Assembly: GCA_002989075.1 (NCBI GenBank)
Contig: PSQN01000003.1
Span: forward strand, 2,546,340-2,610,339
Direction of reading: 5' to 3'
From: Arthonia radiata
Lineage: Eukaryota > Ascomycota > Arthoniomycetes > Arthoniales > Arthoniaceae
Length of the DNA: 64,000 nt
Under the pieces are notes generated by a model, which saw nothing but the letters and a program-made list of their open reading frames with translations, was not told where the DNA came from and made no database searches. Position 1 is the stretch's first letter; each line of letters begins with the position of its first letter. Shown here one piece after another: positions 38,951-51,208 of the stretch. A program made the position numbers and the translations under genes.

Positions 38951-41052
38951 ATGGGCCGCTTCTCTCGGTCTTCGCCACAGCCCGCACGTCGACACTCAAA
39001 CGCGAGACGTACTAAACTGGAGACCGAAGCCGCCGAACCAAAACCGGCGACGGTGCAGCAGCTTCGTGATGCAAGGCTAAGTTATCTGGAGAAAACGCCC
39101 GAAGAGCGGCGGAGAGGGGAGGCTGTTGCAAAGCGAGAAAGGCTCGAGGATGGGTTGAAAGCAGAGAGGCGGCGCTCAAGGAAGTATGATGGGCATCGAG
39201 CAAAGCGTCAGAAAGAACCGACACGACCCCAGAGGCGAGAAGACAATGCGAGTGACTATGTGTATGCACCGCCGCCGCCTGGACATGTCAGCAGTGCAGT
39301 AGCGCAGCATCGTCATGATGGACGTGAAGAGCGATCTCATGCTCCGCAACGATCAAAGACATCTCGGCCGCATAGCAGTCGAGCACATGTCGCGCCCGAC
39401 CCGCCTCAAGTATCAACGAAACGATCAGCAAGCAGTATCGTGACGTCCAAGGGCGTCTACTCCACCTCCTCGGAGAAGAGACCCAAGCCAGAGGCCCGCC
39501 GTAGGCACTCTCAAATACCTTCACAATTGAATGCGTAAGTTATTCCCCCTTTATTATCTCCAATCGGAGCAGCATGCCCACGCTCTCACAGGTCTCTCAC
39601 ACCACCCTCAGTTGCATTTGCCAGTAATGATCGCCCATCGCTGAGGAGAAGCGCAACTACATCCGCTACTGCCACACCCCAGACAAAGCCTGCGGGGCCT
39701 TCAGCAACGTCGACCGCGCAGACTACGAACACTGCATCAACCCGGCCTACTCCAGCTAGACGTGCAAGCACATCCGCATCATCAGTCGCCACTTCACAGC
39801 CCGTTCAGAGCTTCAGCGTCTACACCCGCACTCAAGAGCTGAAGAAACGGCGCGAGAGCCTTCTTGGAGCGCTCTTCTTCAAGCCACCCTCGAAGACCAT
39901 TTCAAAGAAGACGCCCAGCGAGGCGTCACAGGAGTACGTCTTTTCTTTCTTCGCCCTGTCCTTCGTGGCTTTTGATCAACTAACATGCACAGAACCGAAT
40001 GCCTCGCCTGCACCGAGCCCTCCACCAACAACATCAAAGTAGACTGCGGCCACCACTACTGCCCCGAATGTCTCGTGACCATGTTTCGCTCGGCGCTCAA
40101 AGACCCGATACACGGTATCCCCGTCAAGTGCTGCCAGCCCATCAGCTGCAAATTTGTCTATCCATTCGTTAAGGACGACAAAGCCTTTCTGAAAGCTTTC
40201 AACGCCGCCGCCAACGACACTGTGCCCGGCTCCGCGTGGTGTCCTTCTAAGAACTGCAATACCTGGTTGTCACCTAAGTTGTTCGCTTGCCCGTACAAGA
40301 AGGATACGGACGGCTACAAGAAGATCGCAGGCCGGCATAAGGTATGTCGTTCTCCTCCCCCTCTTTTCCAGTCCCTTCCCAACACTAAGCGCACCAACCA
40401 CCCTTAACCACCACAAAGTAACCACCAACAGGCCACCTGCCCCAAATGCAAAACCCCCGTCTGCCTCCGCTGCAAATCCTCCTGGCACACCGGCGCCGAA
40501 TGCCCCGAGACGCGCCAATTCCGCGCCGCGAAAAAGGAGTTCGGCTACCAGACCTGTGCGAAATGCGGGCGCACGTACGAGAAGACCGCGGGATGCCTGC
40601 ACATGACATGTGCGTGCGGTCATGAGTTCTGCTATGCGTGTGGTATGCCGCATGATGGAATTTCACACATCTGTGCGGATGGAGGTGTGGCCGCGGGGAA
40701 TATGAGAGGACCGCTGGATCCTAGGGCCGAGCAGTTGGCGGAGCTGTGGAGGGTGAGGGCGGAGGTGGAGGGGTTGAGGAGGGCGCGGGAGGGGGAGAGG
40801 GTGGCTAGGGGGCTTGTGTTTGGGGATGGGGTGGGTGGGATGAGGAGGGGGGTGCATGAAAGGGGTGTGGGAATGGCACCGCCGGCGAATGCAACGTTGT
40901 ATCAGGAGATTGCGCGACGGCAGAGGGGTGGACCTGCGCTGGAGGCGACGGCGGGACTGAGGGCTGGGTTGAGGGACAGGGTGGATCCGTTGGATTATCA
41001 GGTTGGGCATGGGGCGCAAAGGCGGAGGATGGGGGTTGTAGTGGATGCGTGA
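38951..41052 (+). CDS. RBR (RING-IBR-RING2) E3 ubiquitin ligase
   Basis: Four exons (38951-39534, 39592-39933, 39993-40341, 40432-41052) add to 631 aa in frame. The N-terminal half is basic, Arg/Ser-rich and probably disordered, with a charged helix QQLRDARLSYLEKTPEERRR. RING1 starts at ECLACTEPS and includes CGHHYCPECL. An IBR region holds AWCPSKNCNTWL and CLRCKSSWHTGAECPE. RING2 is CAKCGRTYEKTAGCLHMTCACGHEFCYACG, in which the Cys of HMTC should be the thioester residue. RBR ligases receive ubiquitin from an E2 on that Cys and pass it to a substrate. The C-terminal 110 residues are Arg/Gly-rich. Substrate unknown. It converges on HGH1 with a 114-bp gap. Confidence 0.92.
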
Positions 41053-41166
41053 GGGTGAGATGGATGGTCATGACCGGGGATTTGTACTGACAAGGTGAAT
41101 CGTGATCGAAGATTGTGGGAATGGGGTGACGTACAATTGACGAGGACGATGGATCCGAGACAGAGA

Positions 41167-42622
41167 TTAAGCTATATCAACAAGTTGGTCCTCTTCGTCG
41201 TCTAGCAGCTCCTGTACCCTCGGCACCTGTTCATCTTCCTCGCCTTCTTCCTTCCTCATGATAATCTGCACGACCCGATCACATGCCTCCCGCACGCCTT
41301 CGTCTTCAACATGCATGTGGCACTCCCTCACAATGGGATACACCTGCTTCTCCCTCATCCAATCGCGTCCCTCGCGCGTCGTCGTCAGCAAAGCCAACGC
41401 CTCCAACAGCGTCTTTAAGATCTCCACGTCGCTTTCTCTCTCCTTGTCCGGCGGCAGCAGCTGCAAGTCCTCTAACATGCCATCTGTTTCCTCTTCTGGG
41501 AACTCCTCGGGCCCGGCGAGGGGTAGTAGGATGTAGGGCATAATGTTGATGTCGGTGGCGGACATGAGAGCTTGGTGGGCGGAGATTAAGAAGCATGTGT
41601 TTTTGATGGTCGCAGCGACACCAAGCCGGCGTGTATGGGAGGCATGCGTTGTGAAGGGGAGGAGCTTTGAAAGGGGGATTATGTTTTCGTCGCGAAGTTG
41701 AGGGGTGGTGAAATATTTTTGTACCTCTTCATGCTGATCTAAATTAGTGGTTTGCCCAGCTCGAACCTCACTGCCGGGATTTTGGCGTGACACGGTAAAG
41801 AGCGTAGATGTCTGTTGAGCAGTGAAGACTTACATTGGCCATATCAGCAAAGAAATAAGCCAGATAGTCGTAGTTGGCACTCTTGTTATACGCTCCGTCC
41901 GCTCCCTTGACAAAGCAGTCCAAGATCTGGTCGATGGCGAAGGATGAGGTTGAGAGTGGTTTCGGTACGGCGCGCTTCATGTTGAGGATTCGCGGCAGTG
42001 TTGGAGACTTAGACATGTTTGCGAGCAGGCTGGCCATGTCGTTGGCGTTTGGCTCTTTTTGACTCTGCGGTGCATGATTAGAGAATGCAACACGTGAAGG
42101 GCATACTTCACTGTGATATTTAACGTACCGTGACCCGCGATAAAAAAGTCTCGAGGAAGGCGTCATCTTCGGCAATGTTTCTCAGCACCTCACCATCCTC
42201 ACATAAATTGATGAGGATAGTGAGGGCGTGCTGACATATAGGCTTTGCGTGCTTGAGCAAATGAGATTCAATACTGCCAGGATGCAAAGTCTTACAGGAT
42301 AATCTCTAACCAACAACTTAAGGTCCTTTACTGGCAGTAACTGATGCCTCTTAAAAATTGACGGCTGTGCTTTTGAGAAGCCGACGAGGTTCTCGATTGC
42401 TGTTTCATGCGTCAATATATCAGAACGTTGCGGCTATAGTCCAATGGTGTCTCTTTCCCCTTGCAAAAGCTGACAATACGCTGGAGCACTTACCCACCTT
42501 ACGAATGTCCGTATTCCCGTGGTGAAGGAACTCTACAAGCTACAGTTTCTTACGGTCAGCTTTTCAGGGCTGATGGTTTCTTGCCCAGTGTTAGTTGGTA
42601 CCTCTTCTAGTTCTGTAGGCAT
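41167..42622 (-). CDS. HGH1: HGH1 armadillo-like chaperone
   Basis: Six exons (42602-42622, 42494-42539, 42296-42399, 42129-42242, 41834-42064, 41167-41733) give 360 aa with consistent phases. The start MPTELEELVEFLHHGNTDIR leads into KVAIENLVGFSKAQ. Later blocks HALTILINLCEDGEVL, SQKEPNANDMASLLANMSKS, FFADMANHEEVQKYF and the highly conserved LPLAGPEEFPEEETDGML, LQLLPPDKERE and LLTTTREGRDW identify Hgh1 (DUF383/DUF384). In yeast Hgh1 works with TRiC to fold eEF2. The first exon codes only seven residues. One acceptor (42243) was chosen among three by alignment to the expected RDYPPI..HALT spacing. It is divergent from the Prp6 homologue. Confidence 0.93.
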
Positions 42623-43018
42623 AACGAGAACGAGTAGCGACCAAGGGACTTGGAAGGCTAGGACGAAAAGTAATACACAAGGCGGGGGCTGGCGGAGTGG
42701 TGGTAGAATCGATCCAAACCGGAAACTATACGTATAGACTGCCCTAAAATTCGGCTTATGAGACGAGTATCGTGTTTTGTAGACTCTGTCCCAGATGGGC
42801 TGGTTCTAGACGAGGAGATAATGAATTTGTGTTTCGCGAGGATTGCAGGTGTCCTAGTTGGGAAAACGAAAGAAGCGCAAAATTGCTTCATAAGGGAATT
42901 AGGGATATCATCACCAGTGTCTAAGCGTGACAGTAGCAGCCTACTTGTGCAGAAAGCTCTAGCTCTCGTTGTTTTCTATGCCTGGTTCACCCTCTTACTT
43001 CTCGCAATCCTCGCACCC
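42623..43018. promoter_or_regulatory. Divergent promoter of HGH1 and the PRP6 homologue
   Basis: 396 bp between two start codons. The rightward frame continues open from 42758 to the Prp6 start, but the conserved N-terminus of that family begins at 43019, so the extension is taken as leader sequence. No specific sites are recognised. Confidence 0.4.
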
Positions 43019-45949
43019 ATGTCCTCTCGAAACGACTTTCTGAGCCAGCCTGCGCCCGAGAACTATGTCGCAGGTCTTGGGCGTGGCGCGACCGGATTCA
43101 CCACTCGGTCAGATCTAGGTCCTGCTCGAGAGGGACCGAGTGAGGATGCAATCAAAGATGCACTCGCCAAACGCGCAGCACAGCTTGCTGGTGGAGACGC
43201 TGGACAAGAGGCAAAGGAGAAGGAAGAGAACGAGGAGCGGTATCAGGATCCAGAGAATGAGGTCGGCTTATTCGCCAGCGGCTCCTTTGACAGAGACGAC
43301 GACGAGGCAGATCGCATATATCAGGATGTGGATGATCGCATGCAGAAGCGGCGACAACAGCGAAGGTTAGTTCATCCCCACCCCAGTCTTTCTGCACCTT
43401 CTCCCCTCAATTCCTTTCTGGACCCCGCCCACGTATATTCAAAGTCTGAGCCGTACCAAACTCATTCGTAATTGTGTGAGCAGATTACCAACCTAACATA
43501 TAGGGAGGCGCGAGAGCAAAAGGAGCGCGAAGAATTCGAACGCAACAACCCTAAAATCCAGCAGCAATTTGCCGATCTCAAGCGAGCCTTGGGCACTGTC
43601 AGTGATGAAGACTGGGCAAATATCCCGGAGGTGGGCGATTTGACTGGGAAGAACAAGCGAGTCAAGAGAGACAATCAGGCCACGCGACGCTTCTACGCTG
43701 TGCCTGACAGTGTGATCGCTGGCGCAAATGCTTCGGGGCAGTACGACACTAGCATCGAGGCCAACGGAACACAAACATTGACGAATGGTGAGAGCGCAGA
43801 TGGGACACAGACGAACTTTGCGGATATTGGCAAGGCAAGAGACAAGGTCCTTCAGGTTCGCCTCGACCAGGCAGCATCGGGGACTCAAACATCCACAGCG
43901 GGCACTGCCACCAACGTGGATGCAAAGGGTTACCTCACCAGTCTCAACAATGCAGCAGGTGGAGACTTCCAGGTTGGCGATGTCAACCGTGTGCGCACGT
44001 TGCTGGAGTCTGTCACCAAGACCAACCCGAAGCACGCCCCCGGTTGGGTTGCAGCTGCTCGGCTTGAAGCCATTGCTGGCAAACAGGTCGCCGCACGGAA
44101 CAAGATAGCTCAAGGGTGTGCGAATTGTCCACAGTCAGAAGACTGTTGGTTAGAGAACATTTCCCTCAATGAGAAGGCCAACGCGAAGATCATTGCGGCA
44201 GAAGCTCTGAAGCGCAACGACCATAGTACGAGGCTCTGGATACAGGCAATGGAGCTGGAAGATGAGACAAAGGCTAAGAAGCGTGTAATGCGGCAAGCTT
44301 TGGACCACATACCCAAGTCTGTGGCCTTGTGGAAAGCAGCTGTCAACTTGGAGGAGTCCGAAGCGGATGCAAGATTGATGCTGCATAAAGCCACCGAACT
44401 CATTCCACTCTCGGTCGAATTGTGGCTTGCCCTAGCACGACTTGAGAGTACAGACAACGCGCAGAAGGTTCTGAACAAGGCCCGCCGGGCTGTACCTACA
44501 AGCTACGAGATCTGGATTGCAGCTGTGAGGCTGCAAGAAGCTATGGGTGACGAAGGCATGGTCAAAAAGGTGATGAATCGTGGTATCAAGTCTCTGGCAA
44601 AGGAGTCAGGAATGCTGTCGCGAGAAGAGTGGATCACGGAAGCTGAAAAGTGCGAAGATGAAGATGCGCAGTTGACCGCGAACGCTATCATTCGAGAAAC
44701 ACTAGGTTACGAACTCGAAGAAGATGACGACCGTAAACAGATATTTCGGGATGATGCTCAAGGCTGTATCACGCGCAATCACCCCGGCACAGCACGCGCC
44801 ATCTACTCATACGCTCTCGACACGTTCCCTACTTCAGCAAGCTTATGGATAGAGGCAGCGAACTTAGAGCGAGAGCACGGCTCGCATGACAGACTGCTGG
44901 CGACTTTAGAGAAAGCAGTCGAGTCCTGCGACAATAGCGTCAAATTGTGGATGCAGCTCGTTCGCGAAAAATGGGCAGAAAGCGTTGATGCCGGCCGCAG
45001 CGTGCTTGCTACCGCTTTTCAGAAAAATGCAGGATCTGAGGAGATTTGGCTGGCGGCCATCAGCCTCGAGACTGAACACGGCTTCTACGATCGCGCCAGC
45101 GATCTACTCAAGGTCGCCCGAGATCAGGCCGGTACCGACCGCGTGTGGATCAAGTCTGTGGCTCTCGAGCGTACGCAAGGGAATCGTGACTCCGCGCTCA
45201 ACTTGGCGCAAGATGGCCTTGCGCGCTATCCAAAGGCTGCAAAGCTCCACATGATGAAGGGTCAGATCTACCGATTCGACTTCGACACACCGCAAGTCAC
45301 ACAAGCGCGAGAAGCATATTCAGCCGGCACGCGAGCATGTCCCCACGCAGCGCCCTTGTGGCTACTCTCATCTCGCCTAGAAGAATCGCAAGGCCTCACC
45401 GTCAAGGCTCGTAGTGTCCTCGAGCGCGCACGCATCGCCTGTCCGAAAGACGCATCCATCTGGACAGAATCAATCCGCGTCGAGCGAAGAGCTTACAACA
45501 CATCCGCCGCAGCAAATCTCATGTCCCGTGCTCTGCAATCCGTCGAGTCCCAGCATTCAGGCTCGCTCTGGGCCGAGCGCATCTGGCACATGGCACCGCG
45601 CAAGGAGCGAAAACCGCTGGCCCTGGAAGCCGTTAAGAAGGTCGACAACGACGCCGTGCTCTTCGTGACGGTCGCGCGCATCTTCTGGGCGGAGCGGCGG
45701 CTGGAGAAGGCGAGCACGTGGTTTGAGAAGGCGCTTGTGCTGGACAGTGATTGGGGTGACGGCTGGGGGTGGTATCTCAAGTTTCTGCGGGAACACGGCA
45801 CGAAGGAGAAATGTGCGGAGGTGAAGGAGAAGGTCGCGGTTGTGGTGCCGAGGCATGGAGAGGTTTGGGCGAGGATACGAAAGGATCCGAAGATGACGCG
45901 GTTGACGGCGCAGGAGGTGTTGGAGAGGGTGGCGGATGTTGTGGAGTGA
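43019..45949 (+). CDS. PRP6: Pre-mRNA splicing factor Prp6/Prp1 (U4/U6.U5 tri-snRNP)
   Basis: Exons 43019-43365 and 43504-45949 (intron 43366-43503) encode 930 aa. Residues 1-150 are the PRP1 N-terminal domain (NYVAGLGRGATGFTTRSDLG, then EVGLFASGSFDRDDDEAD). From about 200 onward comes a chain of HAT/TPR repeats, with recurrent W-x-x-A/E-x-x-E patterns such as LWIQAMELEDE, LWLALARLES, IWIAAVRLQEA and LWIEAANLERE. Prp6 bridges U5 and U4/U6 snRNPs in the tri-snRNP. Length and layout match fission-yeast Prp1. The intron falls in KRRQQRR/EAREQKEREE, keeping the charged helix continuous. Confidence 0.95.
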
Positions 45950-46337
45950 TTGATGCGTCCACACCTGGATGCTTCACCGTAGAGCCTTCATGAGCTTGTT
46001 CATGGCGGGTTCCCGTTTCAAAGACCTGGCCTAACATCGATCCTTATTAGTATCCGGTCCCTGTTTCATTTTGTAACAGCCAATGCTCACAATGCAAAGG
46101 TGTCGGTCTCAACTTTGATCACAGCTTCCTACATCTCACGGTTCACCGTTCAGTAGCGACCAGTAACTATGCATATGCAAGTGAAGAACTCGCCGCTCAG
46201 CGGCTACTTTGCTAAAGCATTTCTCCAATTAGGTAGGACCAAAGTGTGACGTCACTGAAGCTTTGTGATACTCTTTTTGAGACGCTGTTTCTGTCTTGTT
46301 TACATTCAAGCTGAGTCACGGAGTCACGGGCGCGACA
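45950..46337. other. Intergenic region upstream of the SDR gene
   Basis: 388 bp between two rightward genes. It contains the 3' UTR of the splicing factor and the SDR promoter. A short tandem GAGTCACGG pair lies at 46313-46329, 9 bp before the SDR start codon. No gene is seen. Confidence 0.4.
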
Positions 46338-47447
46338 ATGAGCACAAACAAAGTGATCATCGTCACAGGAGCTTCTCGAGGTATTTGAAAGAATTGCACC
46401 CTATTTGCAGGAACGAATAAGTCACCGGAGTAATATTAAATGCTGTGCAATCTGACCGCTGACGCCGCAATCCAGGTATCGGCCTAGCAATATGCAACTA
46501 CCTCCTCGACCAAACGCCACACTGCAATGTAGTCGCAACAGCCCGCACGCAGGCAGCGCTTGCAGACCTTAAGTCACGTCACAAAGACCGAGTTGCCATC
46601 CTAGCCGGTGACATGAGCGATGCCTCCTTCGGCCACAAAGTTGTCGACCTCGCAATGCAAAGATGGGGTCGCCTAGACGGGCTGATAGTGAATCACGGCA
46701 CAGTGGATCCTGTAGAATGTATGCGAGACGCCAACGTCCAAGACTGGAAGAGTGCTTTCGACGTAAACGTTTTCGGCGTCGTGGCCTTGGTAATCCAATA
46801 GCGCGTACAACGAATTTGAGGAGAGCCGCACACTGACCGTCATGCAGCTTCAAGCCGCGTTAAACTCGCTCAGACAATGTAAGGGCACAATCCTGCTGAC
46901 GTCCTCTGGCGCTGCGGTGAAGGGAACGGCCACATGGGGCGCGTACAACGCATCCAAGGCTGTACTCAACAGTCTTGCACGCACCATCGCTGCGGAAGAG
47001 CCCGATGTTGCTGTCTTGGCTATTCGTCCTGGAGTTGTTGATACGGAGATGCAGAATACGCTGCGAGATGAGCATTTTAGTAAGATGGATAAGGAGGATG
47101 TTGACCGCTTTGTTGCGATGAGGAATGAGGGCAAGATGTTGAAGCCGGAACAGGTAAGGTTGATGTGTGATTCCATTCTGCTGGACTGCTTGCGCAATGG
47201 CAATTCGCTGCTGTGGCTTTCCATTGTTTGGGGGGATCGTCTGGCGAAACTACTCCTGAAACTCATTTGAACTGACCTTTCACGTGCAGCCAGGCAATGT
47301 CATGGCCAGACTTGTGATCAGCAAGCCATTCGGCATGAGCGGTGAGTTTCTAAAGTAAGTTCTACTGCAGGATGTAATGCAAGTGGCGTGGGAACTAACA
47401 CAAACAGCTGGAATGACGACAGGCTCAAGCCATATCAAGACCCATGA
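46338..47447 (+). CDS. Short-chain dehydrogenase/reductase, Irc24/benzil-reductase-like
   Basis: Five exons (46338-46380, 46476-46789, 46848-47153, 47290-47354, 47408-47447) give 255 aa in frame. Classical SDR signatures are present: VTGASRGIGLAI (TGxxxGxG NADP site, split by intron 1), LDGLIVNHG (NNAG region, here NHG), TILLTSSGAAVKG with the Ser, and WGAYNASKAVLNS, the YxxxK motif. IRPGVVDTEM follows. The ending PGNVMARLVISKPFGMSGEFLNWNDDRL is typical of the yeast YIR035C/YIR036C (Irc24) group, which reduces diketones with NADPH. The natural substrate is unknown. Cytosolic, no targeting signals. Confidence 0.9.
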
Positions 47448-47639
47448 CCTGGACGTGTGCATGACTAGATACGGTCACGGAGGCGATGAATTGGGACACT
47501 GTTCCTGGACGGAGCATTAGCATCTGATCCGATTGGGGAACTGAAGGCTAAATCCGCAGATTCTCAAAAGTCATTCGAAAGATGAAAAGTCGATATTTTA
47601 ATACAGCATTGGGCCTAAAGACCCTCAGCCTTAGCATGG

Positions 47640-48524
47640 AATATCCATTTTAATCATGTGTAGGAAGAGGGTTGTGAGAAGAACACGGAGTGCACTTACC
47701 AATATTCAGATTTAGCGGCGAAGCAGATCTGCTACTAAAAGCTGGCCCTGTTAGCACTATCCCAGACATCGTGGAGGATAATGTGAATAGAGTCTTGACA
47801 TTTCAGGCAATCGAACCATGTTTTTGTTCGTCATTGTAGATCCGTATTTGATAGTACATATTGTTGCTCATCATTTGAGTGGCTTGGGAACTTGGGTGGG
47901 GTGGGAAGAAGTGGATGTCGTGGACTTACCGTGATCAGGTCACCTGTGTCGATGTTCGGAGCGTTTAGAGCATTTCGCAAAAGCCTGGAAGACAGATGTC
48001 AGTAGGTGTCGAGAATCTTACAAGCGTCGCGTGAAAATGATATGTTGTTGTTCAGATTACGTCCGTTTGGCTTGGACAGGTCGATCACCATGTGGAGGTA
48101 TGATAGGGGCGACACAAGATGCTCATCATGAGAAGGAATATTGGGACTCAACCGGGAAGGACTTACTTTGATATGAGAACGACTAATGTTGATACGCCGC
48201 AATAGTCACGTCCCTCCAAAGACCGATGTGATCGCGGAGGGCGTTCTCATCATCAGTAGTGAGGTATAATGCGCAACTTTGGCCGTCAGCTTGTTGTATG
48301 GTCCCTTTCGAGCCCCAAGCTTTTACATGAAAGGTACATTCGCTAGCGCTCATGCTTGGTACCGGTTGAGAGTGGACGTGAGAAGCTGTGGAAGAAAATT
48401 GGGAAGAAGATTTGAGCTTAGGGTTAGTCACCCGGATTAGCGTTGATCCAGATATCAGACGGTCTTTAGGATTGACCTTCCACCACGTCTCCAAGGACCT
48501 ACAACATTTGATATTGCAACACAA
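47640..48524 (-). other. Unresolved leftward multi-exon gene or gene relic
   Basis: Three strong GTAAGT donors occur on the minus strand (near 47699, 47929 and 48166), separated by short coding-like pieces: KAWGSKGTIQQADGQSCAL..DHIGLWRDVTIAAYQ (48183-48524), SYLHMVIDLSKPNGRNLNN (about 48010-48110), LLRNALNAPNIDTGDLIT (about 47930-47985) and IYNDEQK / WFDCLKCQDSIHIILHDVWDS (about 47740-47860). I could not join them in one consistent frame: stops fall inside pieces and one junction seems shifted by one base. No family is recognised. It lies between two rightward genes. Confidence 0.35.
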
Positions 48525-48581
48525 GTGAATTCAAAGCACCCTGGACTAGGGCCACACAGATCCAATCAGACTGTCATCATT

Positions 48582-49163
48582 ATGTCTGACAAAGACGTCA
48601 CTAGTAAGCAGCGAAACTCATCCAGTGACCTCCGGACAACGTTGACCTCAATTACCGCAGACAACGAAGATCTCTCTCTCCCCAAAGGTGCGCGATACAT
48701 GGCATCGCCTTTGCAAATTTAAGCTCACGATTCTAGCAACCGTCCAGAAGATCCTCTCTGAGATACTTCCTCCAGGCGACGGTCTGACGACTTCCAAGGA
48801 TTTCCGCGACTACCTCACAGAAGCCTGCGTGGAGTTCATTACGCTTGTTGCCTCAGAAGCGAACGAGATCTCCGAGAAAGATTCAAAGAAAACAATAGCG
48901 CCGGAGCACGTCACCGCAGCACTCAAGGAGCTCGGCTTTCCAGAATACATTACACCGGTTCAAGATACGGCAGAGGAGTTCAAGAAGCAGCAGGCGGTGA
49001 GTCGTCTACAATCTATGCGCACGACCTTACTGATATGCGTTAGGGCCGCGAGCGGAAGCAGAATAAGATGGAGCGCAGCGGTCTCACCGAAGAAGAGTTG
49101 TTGAGACAACAAGAGGAGCTGTTTCGGAGCGCGACCGCCAAATACACGCAGGAGGCAAATTGA
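48582..49163 (+). CDS. NCB2: NC2-beta (Dr1/Ncb2) transcription regulator
   Basis: Four exons (48582-48603, 48661-48687, 48737-48996, 49044-49163) encode 142 aa. The spliced start MSDKDVTNNEDLSLPKATVQKILSEILPP is the standard NC2-beta opening. The histone fold follows (DFRDYLTEACVEFITLVASEANEISEKDSKKTIAPEHVTAALKELGF). The C-terminal part has QQAGRERKQNKMERSGLTEEELLRQQEELF. NC2 binds TBP on promoter DNA as a dimer with NC2-alpha (Bur6) and blocks TFIIA/TFIIB entry. The first intron (48604-48660) is in doubt because the frame stays open through it; the spliced form gives the usual short N-terminus. Confidence 0.93.
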
Positions 49164-49652
49164 TGAGATTGCATCGATGGCCATGATTTCCACGTTGCGA
49201 CCGCAAACGATAGCGAGCTGCGTTTGACATTGACGCAGACACGATAAGACGGATTTAAGATACCCAAGTATGGATTTAACGCAGCAGATTGATTGCTTAC
49301 GAGCACGAAGCTGTCTTTCAGCGAGTCTTGTTGCCTAGAACCGTCTGACGAACGGGCTTGTTTGCACAGGTGGAGCGCAAGGCTGCACGTGACTCATTAA
49401 CAAAGCGCGTAGTCAAGTTCTGCTACAAGGCTTGTCCTGACTTTCTGTTCTCACCTAACAATCACATCATTCGCAGGTTACAATTCGCAAAGTCTGCGAA
49501 AGCTTTCGCATTCCTTTTCCACAACATCGCGAGTCAGATCACTCTGACCACGCCAAGAAATTTCACTAGCAACTTCCAACAACGCTTGCGGTAACTCAAC
49601 CTGGAACAACAATCAATAACGATATCCTCACGACCTTGGAAGTCACTCCGAC
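49164..49652. other. Intergenic region
   Basis: 489 bp between two rightward genes. Only one 78-codon frame without domain features. The 3' end of the NC2-beta transcript and the leader of the next gene are expected here. Confidence 0.4.
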
Positions 49653-51034
49653 ATGAATTTAGATAACAATCATCATTCGGACTATGAAGATGAACCTACG
49701 CTCTCAACAGCCGCTGCACCTGTCAGTGTTCAACCTCGGCGCCTGAGACCACGTAAGAAAGTCACGCATGCGAAGCCGCAGTCGAGTCGCACAAGAGTCC
49801 CAAAGTACGAGACTCAAGGCACTCCAAGAGCGGCGTCGCGTCTGCCAAAGTCTTCAGGCGTCTCGAATCAGGAAGGATCTCTGGTCGGAGACGTTCTCAG
49901 GGACTCCCTCCGACTGCCTAGGATGCTGTATCCATACATGAGATGGCTGATCTTCACTTACATTGTTTGGATGATCTTCAGCTATGCTTTCACATTCGCG
50001 ACGAGGAAGATCGGTCAAGTACTACAGCCTGTCTGCGCGGTGCCGGTGGTCAGCAATATGATTCCCTTCTGCGCTCCTCCGGCGGGTGCGCCGACAGGAG
50101 CTCTTGACCTCACTGTCGTTGCATCATCGCAAGAACAACTTGATGGAGTCATGGGGCCAGCTGGCCAGAATCGTGATCTCGCCATGGATCTGGTGGGCCG
50201 TGAATATGCAGTCCGCGACCTGAAGATTCGAGTCGGTGCAAGCGATTTGCACCGCAAGCGAGAGATGGAGAAAGAACTTGACTCTCTCATCCAGCGTACG
50301 AAAGGTGCTTCAAGGTATGTGGATGTATGCTACGCCTCGTGCTGATACTGTGCTGACATCGTACTTCCAGAGGACTTTCTCGATTTGCGGCCAAGGTAAG
50401 CAAGTCAGTGGACGCCGTCATCACCATTGATGAATACGTCGTGAAAAATCTCGAAGCAACTGCGGAGCGCCAGCGGCATCCACCGTCCCTGTCACAGGCC
50501 ATCATGGGCGCGCTGAGTCCATTTTCGGCCTTCAAGTCCGGAGAAACGCCAGAAGAAGAGCTGAAGAGCCACTTCTTACGTACGACCACTCGTATCTCCG
50601 GTCAGCTACAGCCGCTGACCACCGAGGCGTTCGAACTCTACAACACCCTCGAAATCATCCAGACGAACCTCGACCGGATCCAGGAACTGGCCGTCGACGA
50701 GAAGGTCGATCTGCCTCAAATGGACGTACTGGCGTCACTGTGGACCCGTCTTTCCCGTGCCGACGATTACGCGCAATATCAGTCGCACAAGCAGCTGCTC
50801 GGGGATATGGAGCGATTCTACAAAGATGCGAGCCTGGTAATGAAGATGACGATCAATGCGCTGAACACAGTTGACGCCGAGCTGGATGAGTTCCGCGATC
50901 AGTGTGCCACGCCGGGCTTGGTACTCAAGGACGAACCGCTGGAGCTGATCATCGACATGACGCGAAACTCGATCAAGCGGTTGGAGCGCGGGAGGCGGGC
51001 GATGGATGGGGAGCAGATGAAGGGGTTGAACTGA
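49653..51034 (+). CDS. Fungal one-pass membrane protein of unknown function
   Basis: Exons 49653-50314 and 50371-51034 (56-nt intron) give 441 aa. The N-terminus (1-90) is basic and disordered (RPRKKVTHAKPQSSRTR). One transmembrane helix, WLIFTYIVWMIFSYAFTFA, lies at about 96-115. The rest is alpha-helical with heptad-like stretches (GREYAVRDLKIRVGASDLHRKREMEKELDSLIQRTKG; TTEAFELYNTLEIIQTNLDRIQELAVDEK), ending DMTRNSIKRLERGRRAMDG. It could be a nuclear-envelope or ER anchor with a long coiled-coil C-terminal domain, by composition only. I do not recognise a named family. Confidence 0.75.
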
Positions 51035-51208
51035 GTGGGTTGGAGACTCGGATACATCCAGCTTGAGCCGAGTCGCAATGTTTGTATGAATACTGTGCGC
51101 GTTGGTCGCTTGGAAGATAATAAGCAAATTTGCGACCTGCTGATCTGTCGTCACCATCGTTCAGAGAACTCGTCAGTCTCACAGTCTAGCGGACAAAATC
51201 TCATTGAC

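Noticed and set aside
42758-43018. Upstream extension of the Prp6 homologue with a hydrophobic stretch
   Set aside because: Prp6 is a nuclear protein whose conserved N-terminus begins at 43019; the extension is taken as 5' UTR.
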